Source: Ulva prolifera
Taxonomy: Eukaryota > Chlorophyta > Ulvophyceae > Ulvales > Ulvaceae
Reading direction: 5' to 3'
DNA: 64,000 nucleotides
NCBI GenBank assembly: GCA_023078555.1
Contig: CM041200.1
Location: 8,889,528-8,953,527 of the forward strand
Made by a program: the position numbers and the translations under genes. The notes under the pieces are model-generated. The model had not been told where the DNA came from. It did not search any database and was given only the letters and a program-made list of their open reading frames with translations. Positions 31,801-41,900 of this stretch are shown piece by piece (the first letter of the stretch is position 1; the number at the start of each line of letters is the position of its first letter).

Positions 31801-33828
31801 ACCTTGCGATTGCGCCCCGCCCAGGCTTGGGAGGTCGTCCTCGCTTGCGTCACGGGGCGTGCTGTGCACAGCATGCAGTTCCCAATCCCACGCGCGGCGC
31901 GCGGCGTGGGTGTGCAGAGTTCATGAGATGTAGAGTCGGCAGCTACGAAGCTGACTCATTAGGGCGTCACTCTACATGTGCAATGTACAAGTGGCAGGCT
32001 GTGTGATCAAGGCGAGACGGCGTTGATGCGAGCTCACTGCACATGCGCCTGCGCAGTACATCATGACTACACATGCATACAAATGTGAGAATTTGAAATC
32101 TGAGACACGAAGACTCATCGCATTCCCACATCTACTTCAGAGGCTTGGAGTTGCGCTTTTGATAGGGGTGTACACTGGGTGTCGCAGTCACGTGTCCATG
32201 TGCACATGCATCCATCATGCATGCCATCATCGTGCGTGATCGTGATGCGCCCCGATCATCGTGTCCGCATCATGGCCACACGTGGATTTAACATGTTTGG
32301 TCATGAGAGCGCAGAGATCTGACGAGCTTGCAAGCCTAGTGAATACACACCGATCACACGATCGTCACTTTGGCGAGCTTGTCCCCTTATTCCTGTCCTG
32401 TGATGGGCTCATCATGAATGGGGACCGTCTGGCGGGGCTTCCTGTAACTTCCGTGCCAGGCGTTAGCTTGCATACAAGCCACTTGATGGAGAACTGCCAA
32501 ATGTGATACAGCACAAGCGGCCCCGTCTACAGCGAGGCTTTGTTCCACGTTCGTATCTCCATCTTGGGACGGCCTGTTACTCGCACGAGCAGTCCAGCCA
32601 CAGCCCAACGCGACCGCTACTCCTCCACTGCGGCCCATCGCGCATTCTCGATAACTGAATGTCATTGTTAGTGGTTTTACAATATATAATTGTAGACTAG
32701 CCTGCGACGTGCTACCGCTGTACCCGAGGACACGGCATCTGAGTCGAGGGCAGTGCTCAGGCGAGGATCCGCAACAGGACGAAGGCAACGGCGCTTCAAC
32801 ATCGTAGCTCCGACATCCATATCAGCATGGGCTGGTGCCTTGCATTGTGAAGCCTTGCCGGTCGCGGTGCGCCACATTCAGCGCTGTGCCATGCAACCGT
32901 TCACCTCTGTAGACCCACACGCCCGCGGTGCATAGCAGTCTTTGCGCTGCAGAATAACTTCATGTTGCTGAGGGCTCATTGTAAACTCTGGGCTGGCCCT
33001 CCTGATCGTTTCGCCAGAGCCGGACGTGTCGTTTTTAATGGGAGCACTCGTGGGGATTTCCTCTGGCGCACCGCGAGGGCACTCGGTACTGCGTCTGAGT
33101 CCGACATGAGTTCAATGAAAGATAATATAAACATGTTATTCTTGAAGACTGCCGTCGCCTGTCCTCCTCGATCTGCCTGCCAGGATTATGATTCTGCCCA
33201 GTCGGAGTACCTGCCTGCCTGTGCATCCTCAACTGAAAATAACGTGCAACCTGCCAGCTGCCTAGACGACACAGCGTCCTTGATCACCCGCGCCTTCTTG
33301 TGCACGGAGCAGCCATAAATTATGACCCATCACAGGTCTCATTGCAGATCATCCCCGGGCATTGTTTCAGGCGCGCATGCCTGCACTGCACTGCACTTGC
33401 TCACCATGATGACACTGCCTTAAGTGCCACCGGCCAAGTTTATGCAGATTCACTTTGATTTACTGTGCACATGTGTTTGTCTGCCCAACTTTGGCCTTGT
33501 AACAGGCGTGGCACAGGCAGCTTCTTTGTCTGCCCCAACCTCAACATCTGTGTGTGATGCAGGATCTGCAAGCCTAGACCAGTGGAGAGCGTCTCCACTG
33601 CAAGCATCTTCACCACAGTCAACACGCCCGTCCTTCAGACATCCGCATAGCAGGGGCTGGCGTCATTGTCCACACACCCCTCCCGCCCACAACTTCTGCT
33701 CCAAACCAGCAACAGTATCGGTGCCGCCCACGGCTCACACGCCTATGACAGGACAGCACACCCCCCGCAGCAGGACAAGGCAGATGCTGCATCAGACCTC
33801 CAGATGTCAACCGCTCACGCGCTTGTCA
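28850..33828. other. Gene-poor region, 5 kb
   Basis: No gene is supported. Many ORFs of 60-160 codons overlap on both strands without signal peptides, domain motifs or splice logic. A degraded family 2 3' end may lie near 31660-31695 (GGTCCTTGTAGGGCC). CATGCATG-type palindromes are frequent around 32180-32240. Confidence 0.5.
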
Positions 33829-34308
33829 ATGCCTCGAGATCTCACCCGCCTGCCATTGACCGCCCTTCTCACGCTCCTCCTCCTCCTCCTGGTCAACGCC
33901 GCGACCCCAGCGGCTGCGGCTGCCTCTGCGCCCCGCAGGCGATCCCATGGGATGCACCACCTCCTTGACCTCTCCCCACTTGACACCGACTCTGACGCAG
34001 CGGCTGCCAACCTGGAGGCGTCCGCGCAGCTGGCAGCAGGGGGCAGAGCTACCCGCAGGCTACAAGGCACGGGCACGTCTCGGGGTAGCGGCGGAGCGGC
34101 TCACAAGTACCCTCCCTGCCCCCAATGCCAGCTGATCTCGTGTGCGGGTAGCTCCTGTGAGGGGGTGTGTGTGCACAATGGAGAGGCTCTGCCCTGCTAC
34201 CCCCGGCCGCTCAGCCCCCTGACAGGCGGCGCTTCGCCGGTGGCTCGTCCTGCATCTGCGACTGCTTCGGGCCGAGATGTGGTCGAGGTGGAGATGGCGT
34301 TGGACTGA
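33829..34308 (+). CDS. Short secreted Cys-rich family member E
   Basis: 159 residues from MPRDLTRLPLTALL; the frame is open upstream but that part is unlike the family. Residues 5-30 are a strong signal sequence with a leucine run, followed by an Ala-rich segment, then ATRRLQ and the Cys module KYPPCPQCQLISCAGSSCEG-VCVHNGEALPC. It matches the N-terminal module of members A, B and D (P.C..C.L), but the WW.GHC part is replaced by an extra Cys-rich stretch. The protein ends soon after, without Pro linker or later Cys domains. It may be a single-module family member or the first exon of a longer gene; no obvious continuation is seen before the hAT element at 35168. Confidence 0.6.
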   Translation: MPRDLTRLPLTALLTLLLLLLVNAATPAAAAASAPRRRSHGMHHLLDLSPLDTDSDAAAANLEASAQLAAGGRATRRLQGTGTSRGSGGAAHKYPPCPQCQLISCAGSSCEGVCVHNGEALPCYPRPLSPLTGGASPVARPASATASGRDVVEVEMALD

Positions 34309-35167
34309 GTCGTTTCAGTCAGTGTGTGTGTTATCGTGTGACCGTCGTGTAATCGTGTAGCAGCTAGTCTTCGTGACTGTGATGTGGGCTTGCCATGGTA
34401 TTGCGTATGTCTTGTCGTTCATGCAGGATGTCTGCCGCGGTGAACTTGTTGTTGCTTGGCGCAAACATTGCGACTGCAATTTGATCCTGCCTTGGGAACG
34501 GTGTAAAAAAGAAGACCTCGAAGTTCAGTGACCTGGTGCCTGGGTAGTTGACGGCAACTGAAGACAACTCACAGAGCACACAACGTCACGAGGCACAACC
34601 GACGGCCCAGTGCTGTGTCATCAATTGAATTTAAAAGTAATTGGCGATACATCTACCGTGCGCAATGTCCGGCTGAATCATGTGGTCATGGTACCTCTGT
34701 AAGATCATGGACACAGCTGCATGGGGCAGTGCACTACGTCCGGCCAAGCTTGACTGCAACACGGCCAGGCAATAAGAGACATAAAGGATGTTGGTCACAT
34801 TGATCAGCTTGCAGGAACACAGTCAAGCAGGCACCTGGAAGTGAGGTGTGCTGCGCTGTGACAAACCTGTGTACGAAGCAGCAGCTGATAAGGTGCTCCA
34901 CTGCACGCCTGAACTGCCACTGGAAAGCCACAATGTGTGGTACATGATAAGTGTTCACGCTGTGTCGCAGGAAGAGCGCATTATGTCTTGATGACCACGA
35001 CGCGAGCAGTGTGCAAAATTGTGAGCATGATGGTGGACTCCAACAGCATGACACTACGACATATATCGTATCAATTAGCCTACTTGTTGATAGACAAGGC
35101 GGTCGAGTCTTCTGGCAACGTAGAAGTGGCGGTATCAGGCTTCGCAATCGTCGCTGGGCGTGCCGGG
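34309..35167. other. Intergenic region
   Basis: Nothing supported; the last eight bases (GTGCCGGG) are the target-site duplication of the adjacent transposon. Confidence 0.5.
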
Positions 35168-35586
35168 TAGAGCTGTAAATTTAATTTTAATCCCATTTTA
35201 ATCAATTTTAACAAGCTATTTTAGTTAACTATTTTAACGTTAAAACGCGTGAGTGGCGTTAAAGGGGGTATTTTTACTTTTATTTTACTTTCACACTTTT
35301 TTTAATTTTAACCGGGCTTTAAAGCTAAAATGGCAGCCCAAAAGGGCTGTATGTAGATGACTTTGACCATCCTCATAGGACAAACAGCTCTAGCAAAGCA
35401 CGTTATATAAAGCTCAGTCACAGCTAGTCACCTAGGTAGCTACTGTTGGCTCCTAGTACTTATCTGTGCCGCTGTGCACTTGCTCATGCTTGAAGAACCA
35501 CGAACTCTAGACCTCAGTTTGAATTGGCAGCTGTAAGTTCTAGACATGACAAAAGACAAGCACACTGTTGTTCAACAACGCCGTGA

Positions 35587-36201
35587 AAGCAACATGTCTT
35601 TTCCCTCACTGATATCAAGGCTGCTCTCCTGTCGGGAGCTCTCACAGCATTTCTTGGTGTGCATGAGACTAAGACTCTGAAGCACTTGCACATAGATAGC
35701 CGCAAATTGCAGCAGGTTGGGGTAGATGGTGAGCCGCCTGTCGCCTTTTGGATGCATCAAGTCCCAGAAAAGTGTTTGTTGAGAGAGGCTGCAATCAGAG
35801 TGATGTCTGCGAAGCCCTCCTCAACAGCTGTCGAGAGGCTGTGGAACTCATTTGGAGACAACTTGACTGCCAAGCGAAGGTCAATGAAGAACAAGACGCT
35901 TGCAATGACAGTGTACGCCAAGATGAACGTGCACCTCCATCGACAAATTCAAGCAGACTGTCGAAGCGTGGAGCTTCAACAACGGCACCATCATGTTTGT
36001 TCAGGAGGACTTCTGAACGAACATGATGGTGATGTGGTTGAAGCTCCACGCTTCGACAGTCTGCTCGAATTTGTCGATGAAGTGGATGAGGAGGAGTTGG
36101 TGATGCAGAACATGGGTTCCGTTACATGTGACCCAGATTCTGACAGCCTAGGAGCATCTCCATCGTCGTCAAGTTGTTCAGGCGATGCAGATAGTTGGTA
36201 G
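35587..36201 (+). pseudogene. hAT transposase C-terminal fragment
   Basis: Open frame after a TGA at 35584. It contains the hAT dimerisation signature: REAAIRVMSAKPSSTAVERL then WNSFGDNLTAKRRS.KNKTLAMTVYAKMNV, matching the family's L.v.s.pasSa.aERl.s..g.....rr..l......v...n. The BED zinc finger and DDE/RNase H core expected upstream are absent. The last third (E/D/S-rich) lies partly in a large palindrome and reads through it. Unlikely to be an active transposase; could bind the native enzyme, but that is speculation. Confidence 0.8.
35935..36085. repeat. Long palindrome inside the hAT element
   Basis: Two arms of about 70 bases, with axis near 36010, are near-perfect inverted copies: TCGAAGCGTGGAGCTTCAAC on the left and GTTGAAGCTCCACGCTTCGA on the right, with CATCATGTTTGTTC / GAACAAACATGATG-like cores. 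Confidence 0.9.
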
Positions 36202-36443
36202 GTCGTGCAATAGATGCATGTAGGTGGTTGTGGACATGTCTGGGCCGTGTTTATGCCGTGCAATTGGCAGCAAATGCCTCTTCGACGTATTTAACAACTT
36301 TAATGGTAAAGTGGCAAAGCACCATTTTAAAACACGTTTAAAGTAAAGCTTTGTGACCGTATTTTACTTTTATTTTACTTTAGCTTTGTTAATTAACGTT
36401 AAACCGTGCTTCCAAAAGTTAAATTTACAGCTCTAGTGCCGGG

Positions 36444-37432
36444 CCATGGCACGACCCGGGAATCACAACGATATGCTTGCCCTCAACACGATGGTCACAC
36501 TTCTGAAAAGGCTGCATCAATCGCCATTCGCACCTCTTGGTTACGGCATTATTTCGTGGACGCTGGAACTAGCACCGTTAACGTTGTCAACAATGCTGGC
36601 AGCAGTGTTTGGTCACAGACAGGGCTGGAGCACGTTAGCCCTTCAGTGCCACAACCTACGAGGCACTCAAAGTGTGGTGTGGATGGCATACTGACGGGCT
36701 GGTACACAGCGACACCAGCGTGGAAGACCTTGACGCTTCATCTGAACCAGATCTGGCCAGCGCGGACTGCAGCATCTGAGGGGCATTCACAAGTGTTGGC
36801 GTTGTCACTGCAAAAGACAACCGGATTCACGAATGGCAAACAGTTAACCAAGCGGCATGCGAGGCCATCTGATGTATTTCACCGCGTGCCTCCATGGAAG
36901 CCAACTGTGATGCAGCATGTCGCTGGCCATGGTCACCCAAGATCCCGTCTCCAGCAGCACGCTTCTGTAGGAAGTGCTACAGCAGAATTATGCAAATCCA
37001 AGTTTTCTGGAGCGCTTTCACAATCCAACTCTGACACCGAGCTCTCACATATTGCGTCACTGAACGAATGGCACGCAGTCTTGCTATGCAAGCAATGAGC
37101 ACAGGAATATGGGTTTATGACCGTCGGTAGCCAGAAATCGCCGTCGCAACGGCAACAAGAACTGATGGCGCGTGGGCGTGAGAAGGTGCGCATCGGGAGT
37201 GGTGCATCTTATGATTGTACGGTCAACACGTTCCGCTCACAAGAGCAAAAACATGTAGCTGAAGGCGCTGAAGGCAAAGCGGGACAAATCCAAGACTGCC
37301 AAGCAGGTGCGCTTGTGACCTCGCGTGCGCTGCGGAAGTATCATCAGTGGAACTGCAATTCACGTGGCCTCGACATCCAACAGTTTTGTCCCCGAGATAT
37401 GTATTTACTCACTTGCACGTGTCTTCGTGCAG
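36444..37432. other. Region between hAT element and candidate exon
   Basis: Has a 230-codon plus ORF (36406-37098), partly within the transposon, without recognisable motif. A possible small exon ATG at 37117 (MTVGSQKSPSQRQQELMARG...) ends in AAG before GTGCGC and would join in phase with the exon at 37433, but this is tentative. Confidence 0.3.
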
Positions 37433-37918
37433 GATTCTGGACAAGCTTCCACTGCTTCCGCGACAGCTCCTGCACAACCTGCCCATGGCAATGAAGTGGT
37501 GCAATCTAACAGCAACGGCAACGGCGCCAAGCCTGCAGCGGAATCTAACAGTCCAGCAGGTGCCCCTGAACCTGACATAGATGCAACATCTCTCCGAGAC
37601 GATGTTGTGGCACCAGCATCCGATGTGCCTCAGCCCGAGCAACACCCCGCTGCTGCAACACATGGTCCGAATGAGTACGACATCAAAGCAGCGGAGGTGC
37701 GAATTTCAGTGGCGGAGGCAAACGCTGAGATGCATAGGAAGGAGAAGGAGGCCCTGGTTAATCAGCTGTCAGCTCTGAACCAGCAGGTGCAGCTTCTGCA
37801 GGCAGAAAGGCAGCCAACAAGGCCCTCGATTGAGTCAAAAAGCGCCAATGATGGGAAAGATATGGGAGATACTGACAGGGCAACAGCAGGTAGAGGGTCT
37901 CGGCGAAGCAAAGCCAAG
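37433..37918 (+). CDS. Candidate internal exon, disordered plus coiled coil
   Basis: 162 codons between a TTCGTGCAG acceptor and an excellent donor AAG|GTATGT, phase 0 on both sides. The first half is Ser/Ala/Pro/Asn-rich and likely disordered. The second half has heptad-like sequence (AEVRISVAEANAEMHRKEKE, LVNQLSALNQQVQLLQAERQ), then a basic end (RGSRRSKAK). It lies 1 kb 5' of the golgin gene on the same strand and could be its N-terminal region. It does not join directly in phase to the 38948 acceptor, so an additional small exon would be needed. Could be an unrelated gene. Confidence 0.45.
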
Positions 37919-38599
37919 GTATGTTGACTGTGACTGTGTCTGGACAAGCCTCAGTTCGCCCCCGACCTAGAGCTTATCATGTATCCATGCTGAACAGGCT
38001 TGTCTCTGAAGAACAAGTATCTGCTGTGCAATCAGCCTTCCCATTGGCTAGTGCTACCATACCTCTTCGAGGTCCCTGATCAGTGTCGCGCTACACACAT
38101 GTCGTGACACTACCCAGAGTGAATCGCGACCTTTCTGACCAACACGGTCTGTGGCTGCTGCGGTATTCTATGTTACCTGTCATATGGCGTCACAATGCAT
38201 GCCTACGGGCCATACGCTGGGTGTCAGAGCGAAATGATATCCATCTACATGATCTCCCGCCCCATTCAGCGAAAGGCCAGAAAGCAGTGGGGACCAAAGT
38301 TTCCAGTGTTTTCAGGGCAAAGATGGCACACCACTTGGAACAGGAGCAGTGACCACGCATGACAGTGGAGAGACGTGTTCCAGCGCGGACGTCGTGGCAA
38401 GTCTGGAGGCCAAAGTTCAAAGTGTGAACCCAGAACTGCCATACTCAAAATATCTTCAAGACGACTGCTGCCTGCGTAGCCACAACACACTACCTCACAT
38501 CCGCCGACACTGGGTCCTCCCACGTCTGTGTCCAATTCACACCCTCTCTTTCTAACCCTTTGCCCGCACGTGACGGCTCCTTTCTGCTAGCCGGCATCA

Positions 38600-38765
38600 T
38601 GCACATCTCCTTCACACATGCGCTGCCTCATCGTGTACTGAGCAGCATGTATTTCCTTCACACATGGATTGTCTCATGCACAGTGTACACCCACATGCGC
38701 TGCGCTGCCTCATCGTGTCCTGAGACACATGGACCGTCTCATGCACAGTGCACACCCACATGCTG
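38600..38765. repeat. Diverged tandem repeats, CATGCGCTG..CTCATCGTGT units
   Basis: Three imperfect units sharing CTGCCTCATCGTGT.CTGAG, CTCATGCACAGTG and ACACCCACATGC, just upstream of the golgin first exon. Confidence 0.75.
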
Positions 38766-38949
38766 CAACGGCTCGCTAGCACTGCACGGCGCCCTTGGCA
38801 TCATGCACCTACCCAGGCTCCTCCTCCTCAGGCATCACTGACCGTCCATGCATGCTGCACTGTTCCCCTGGTACTGCACCTGGCCCTTTCCATTACACAC
38901 CCTTCCGTATCCCTGATCAGCTGCCCATGCTGCAGGCCTCTGCGCAGCG

Positions 38950-41900
38950 ATGGCGGAGAGCCAGCAGCTCTTCGAGACAGCGGAGCAGCAGGCGGCCGGC
39001 CTTGAGCGCGACAACACCGCCCTACGCGCCGAGGTGGAGACCTCCCGCACGCAGCTTCGAGCGGCTCTCGCCGACATCGAGTTTGCCGCGGACGTCAGCA
39101 AGGGCAAGGAGGATGCAGAGGCGCGGCTGCAGGACGAGGTGATTGCCCTCCGGCAGCAGCTCGCGGACGGGCCGGCTGCTGCAGCCGGGAAAGAAACGGC
39201 CGGGGAGAAGGATGCCCAGATCTCGGACCTGGAGAGGGAGCTTGCGGCGGTGCAGCGGGAGCGGGTGGAGCTACAGGTGGCAGTGCAGGCCCGTGACGAG
39301 GCGGCGGCGGCGCTGCAGGAGCAGCTCGTGCACGCGCGCGCCGGCGCCGATGCCGCGGCAGCGCTGCGCGAGGAGCTTGCCGAGGCACGGGCTGCCGGCG
39401 ACGCCGCGGAGGCAGAGTTGCGGCAGCAGCTCGACGCGCAGGCCGGGGAAGTGGAGGCGCTGCGCGCGGCGGCGGTCGCGTCGGCCGCGGAGGCCGCGGC
39501 GCTGCGCGTGGCGGCCGGGGCGGCCGCGGTGGACGGCGACCGCATCGCGGCGCTGCAGCGGGAGGTGGAGGCGGTGACAGCGCGGTCAGCGGAGAAGGCG
39601 GCGCGGATTGAGACCGTGGAGCGGGAGATCGCGGGGAACTTTGCGGCGGTGGAGGAGAAGGCGTCCCGGGTACGGGTTTGTCCGCCTGTGCGTGCCACGG
39701 CTGGCGGTCGCATCAGGCCACGGCAATACGTCTCAGGTCTGGCTCATTGCGTCCCAGAATCGTTGTATATGGCTACTGCCCAGTCCTCGGCAATACGGGT
39801 GATGTTTGGCACTGGCGTCCCATAATTGTCATCATATCTATGTTGAAATCGACGTAAGCATGCGTACATCCATTGTCCAGAGAATCCAGCGAGAATCGCA
39901 AGTATTCGAGACCAAGTTTGTGCCCGGTCATGCATGCGCTGCAGATTTGGTGTGGTTCAACTTCAATCAGATCTGGAGCGCACCAGAGTGTATGTGTGCA
40001 TGCTGACATCGCCATGTCCACAGACGCAAGTCCACCTCTGCCATCCGGGACCGATCAGGGCGTTCAAGCTGCAGGTGGTCGAGCTGGAGGCGGGCCTGGC
40101 GGAGCTGCGTGCGGCGACCGGCGCCGCGGCGCAGAAGGACGCCGAGATCTCGGAGCTTGAGGCCGAGGTGGAGGGCCTCCGTGGTGCCGCAGAGGCGCAT
40201 GCGCGGCGCGCCGCGGAGCTGGAAGCCGAGATGGAGCGCCTCCGCGCCGAGGGTGGCGCAGCCATCGCGGCCTTCACCGCAGAGGTCGCGGCCGCGGAGC
40301 TCGCGGCGGCAGAGGCGCGCGCGGCCGCGGCGGAGGCCGGGGAGGAGCGCGACCGTGCGCGTGCGGCCGCGGCGCGGGATGCGGCGGTGGCGGCGGCGGA
40401 GCTCGCGAGGGCGAAGGAGGACGCGGAGCGGGAGGCAACGGCGGCGGCTGCGGTGGCGCGGGCGGAGGTGGAGGATGTTCAGATCGCGATGGCCGTGCTG
40501 AAGCGGGGGGCACAGGATGCCGCGGCGGAGGCTGCGGAAGCTGGTGAGAGGTTGGAGGCGATGCAGCGGGAGGTGGCTGACGTGCGTGCAGAGGCCGAGG
40601 CAGCTCGAGTGGCGACTGCAGAGGCCGAGGCGGGGCTGCAGGCTGCTCGTGCGCAGGCGAGGGCAGATGCGGCTGGTGAGGTCGCAGCTGCCGCCGCGCT
40701 GGAGGCCGAGCTGCGGGCGGAGATTGACAGCCTGGAGAGGCAGCGTACCACGGCAGTTGCGGCAGTGGAGGAACACAAGGCGGCAGCGGAGGACAACAAG
40801 GCTGCAGCGGCGGGCCACCAGCAGCGCGTCCAGGCGCTCGAGTCGGAGGTGGAGGCTGCCAAGGCTGCGGCGGACGAACAGGAGGGTCGGCTGAGCAGCC
40901 TGCAGGTGAGCGTCTGCGCATCTCCGCTTCCTCCTCCGCTATGTCTAATCTGCAGGCTGCGAGGCGCCCTGCCATGCATGGTTGATAGCGTATTCGGTCC
41001 CCCACTGTTACAAATCACAAGTGGGCCACTTGAAGTGGCGTATGGGCCGGTACTCGGCAGCGGATGGTGCTTGAGACAGTCGTCTCGATCGCGGCGTCCA
41101 AGTTGCCAGTGTTTTGTTGCAGTGTGTAAATGTCACTTCTCTGTGCGTAAGATATATGCTGGTTCGGCGTATGCACAGGAGGCCCAGACTGCCGCGGCTG
41201 TACTCTATCGACACTGTCCCGATTCTGGGTCGCCATGTGAAGCAGTATCGTGCCATTGACAGACTGCCGCCAAAGCTCTTGCCGTCGCTACCATGGCTCC
41301 ATACATCACATCCCCCTCACCCCCGCACATTCATCTCTGGAGGCATCATTTACACACATGCAGCTGCCGCGTGGTCCGTCATGCATGCACTGCAACTGAT
41401 GCACGTGAGGTCAATCATGTGCAGGGAGAGCTCGAGGCGCTGCGTGCCGGCAGCGTGGACGCTGAGTCCGCCGCGGCCGCCATCTCGCAACGCGAGGCCC
41501 GCATCGAGGAGCTTCAGGAGCAGCTCGGCTCAGCCCTGGCCGACGTAGAGGCGGCACAGGAGGCCCTCGCAACACAGGCCACGCGAGCCGGCGCGTTCTC
41601 AGAGGAGGCCGTCATGGCCAAGGCGGAGCTGCACAGGGTTCTCGGCGAGGCCGCGGAGCGCGAGGAGGAGGCCATGGGCCTCCGTGACGAGCTCGCGGCT
41701 GCGAAACAGGCACTTGAGAGGGCCGGGCTGGACGCGGAGGCGGCCCTTGCGGCTGCCGTGGAGGCGGAGCGGGGCCGTGTGGCTGCGGAGAGTGCGAGGG
41801 AGGTCGCGGCGCTCGTTGAGCAGGCGAGGGTGGCGACAGAGAGCATCGCGGGGCTTGAGCATCAGCTTCAGCAGAAGGAGGACGAAATCGTGCGATTGCA

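Larger units (their letters stand above)
35168..36435 (+). mobile_element. hAT-superfamily DNA transposon, internally deleted
   Basis: 1,268 bases with perfect 17-base terminal inverted repeats TAGAGCTGTAAATTTAA and perfect 8-base target duplications GTGCCGGG at 35160-35167 and 36436-36443. Subterminal regions are AT-rich with repeated TTTAA and TTTTACTTTTATTTTAC motifs at both ends. It encodes only the C-terminal part of a hAT transposase (35587-36201), so it is non-autonomous. Perfect ends and duplication suggest recent movement driven by an autonomous relative. Confidence 0.93.

Noticed and set aside
36406-37098. 230-codon ORF starting inside the hAT element
   Set aside because: It begins in the transposon end and crosses the target duplication; composition is not coding-like and no motif is seen.
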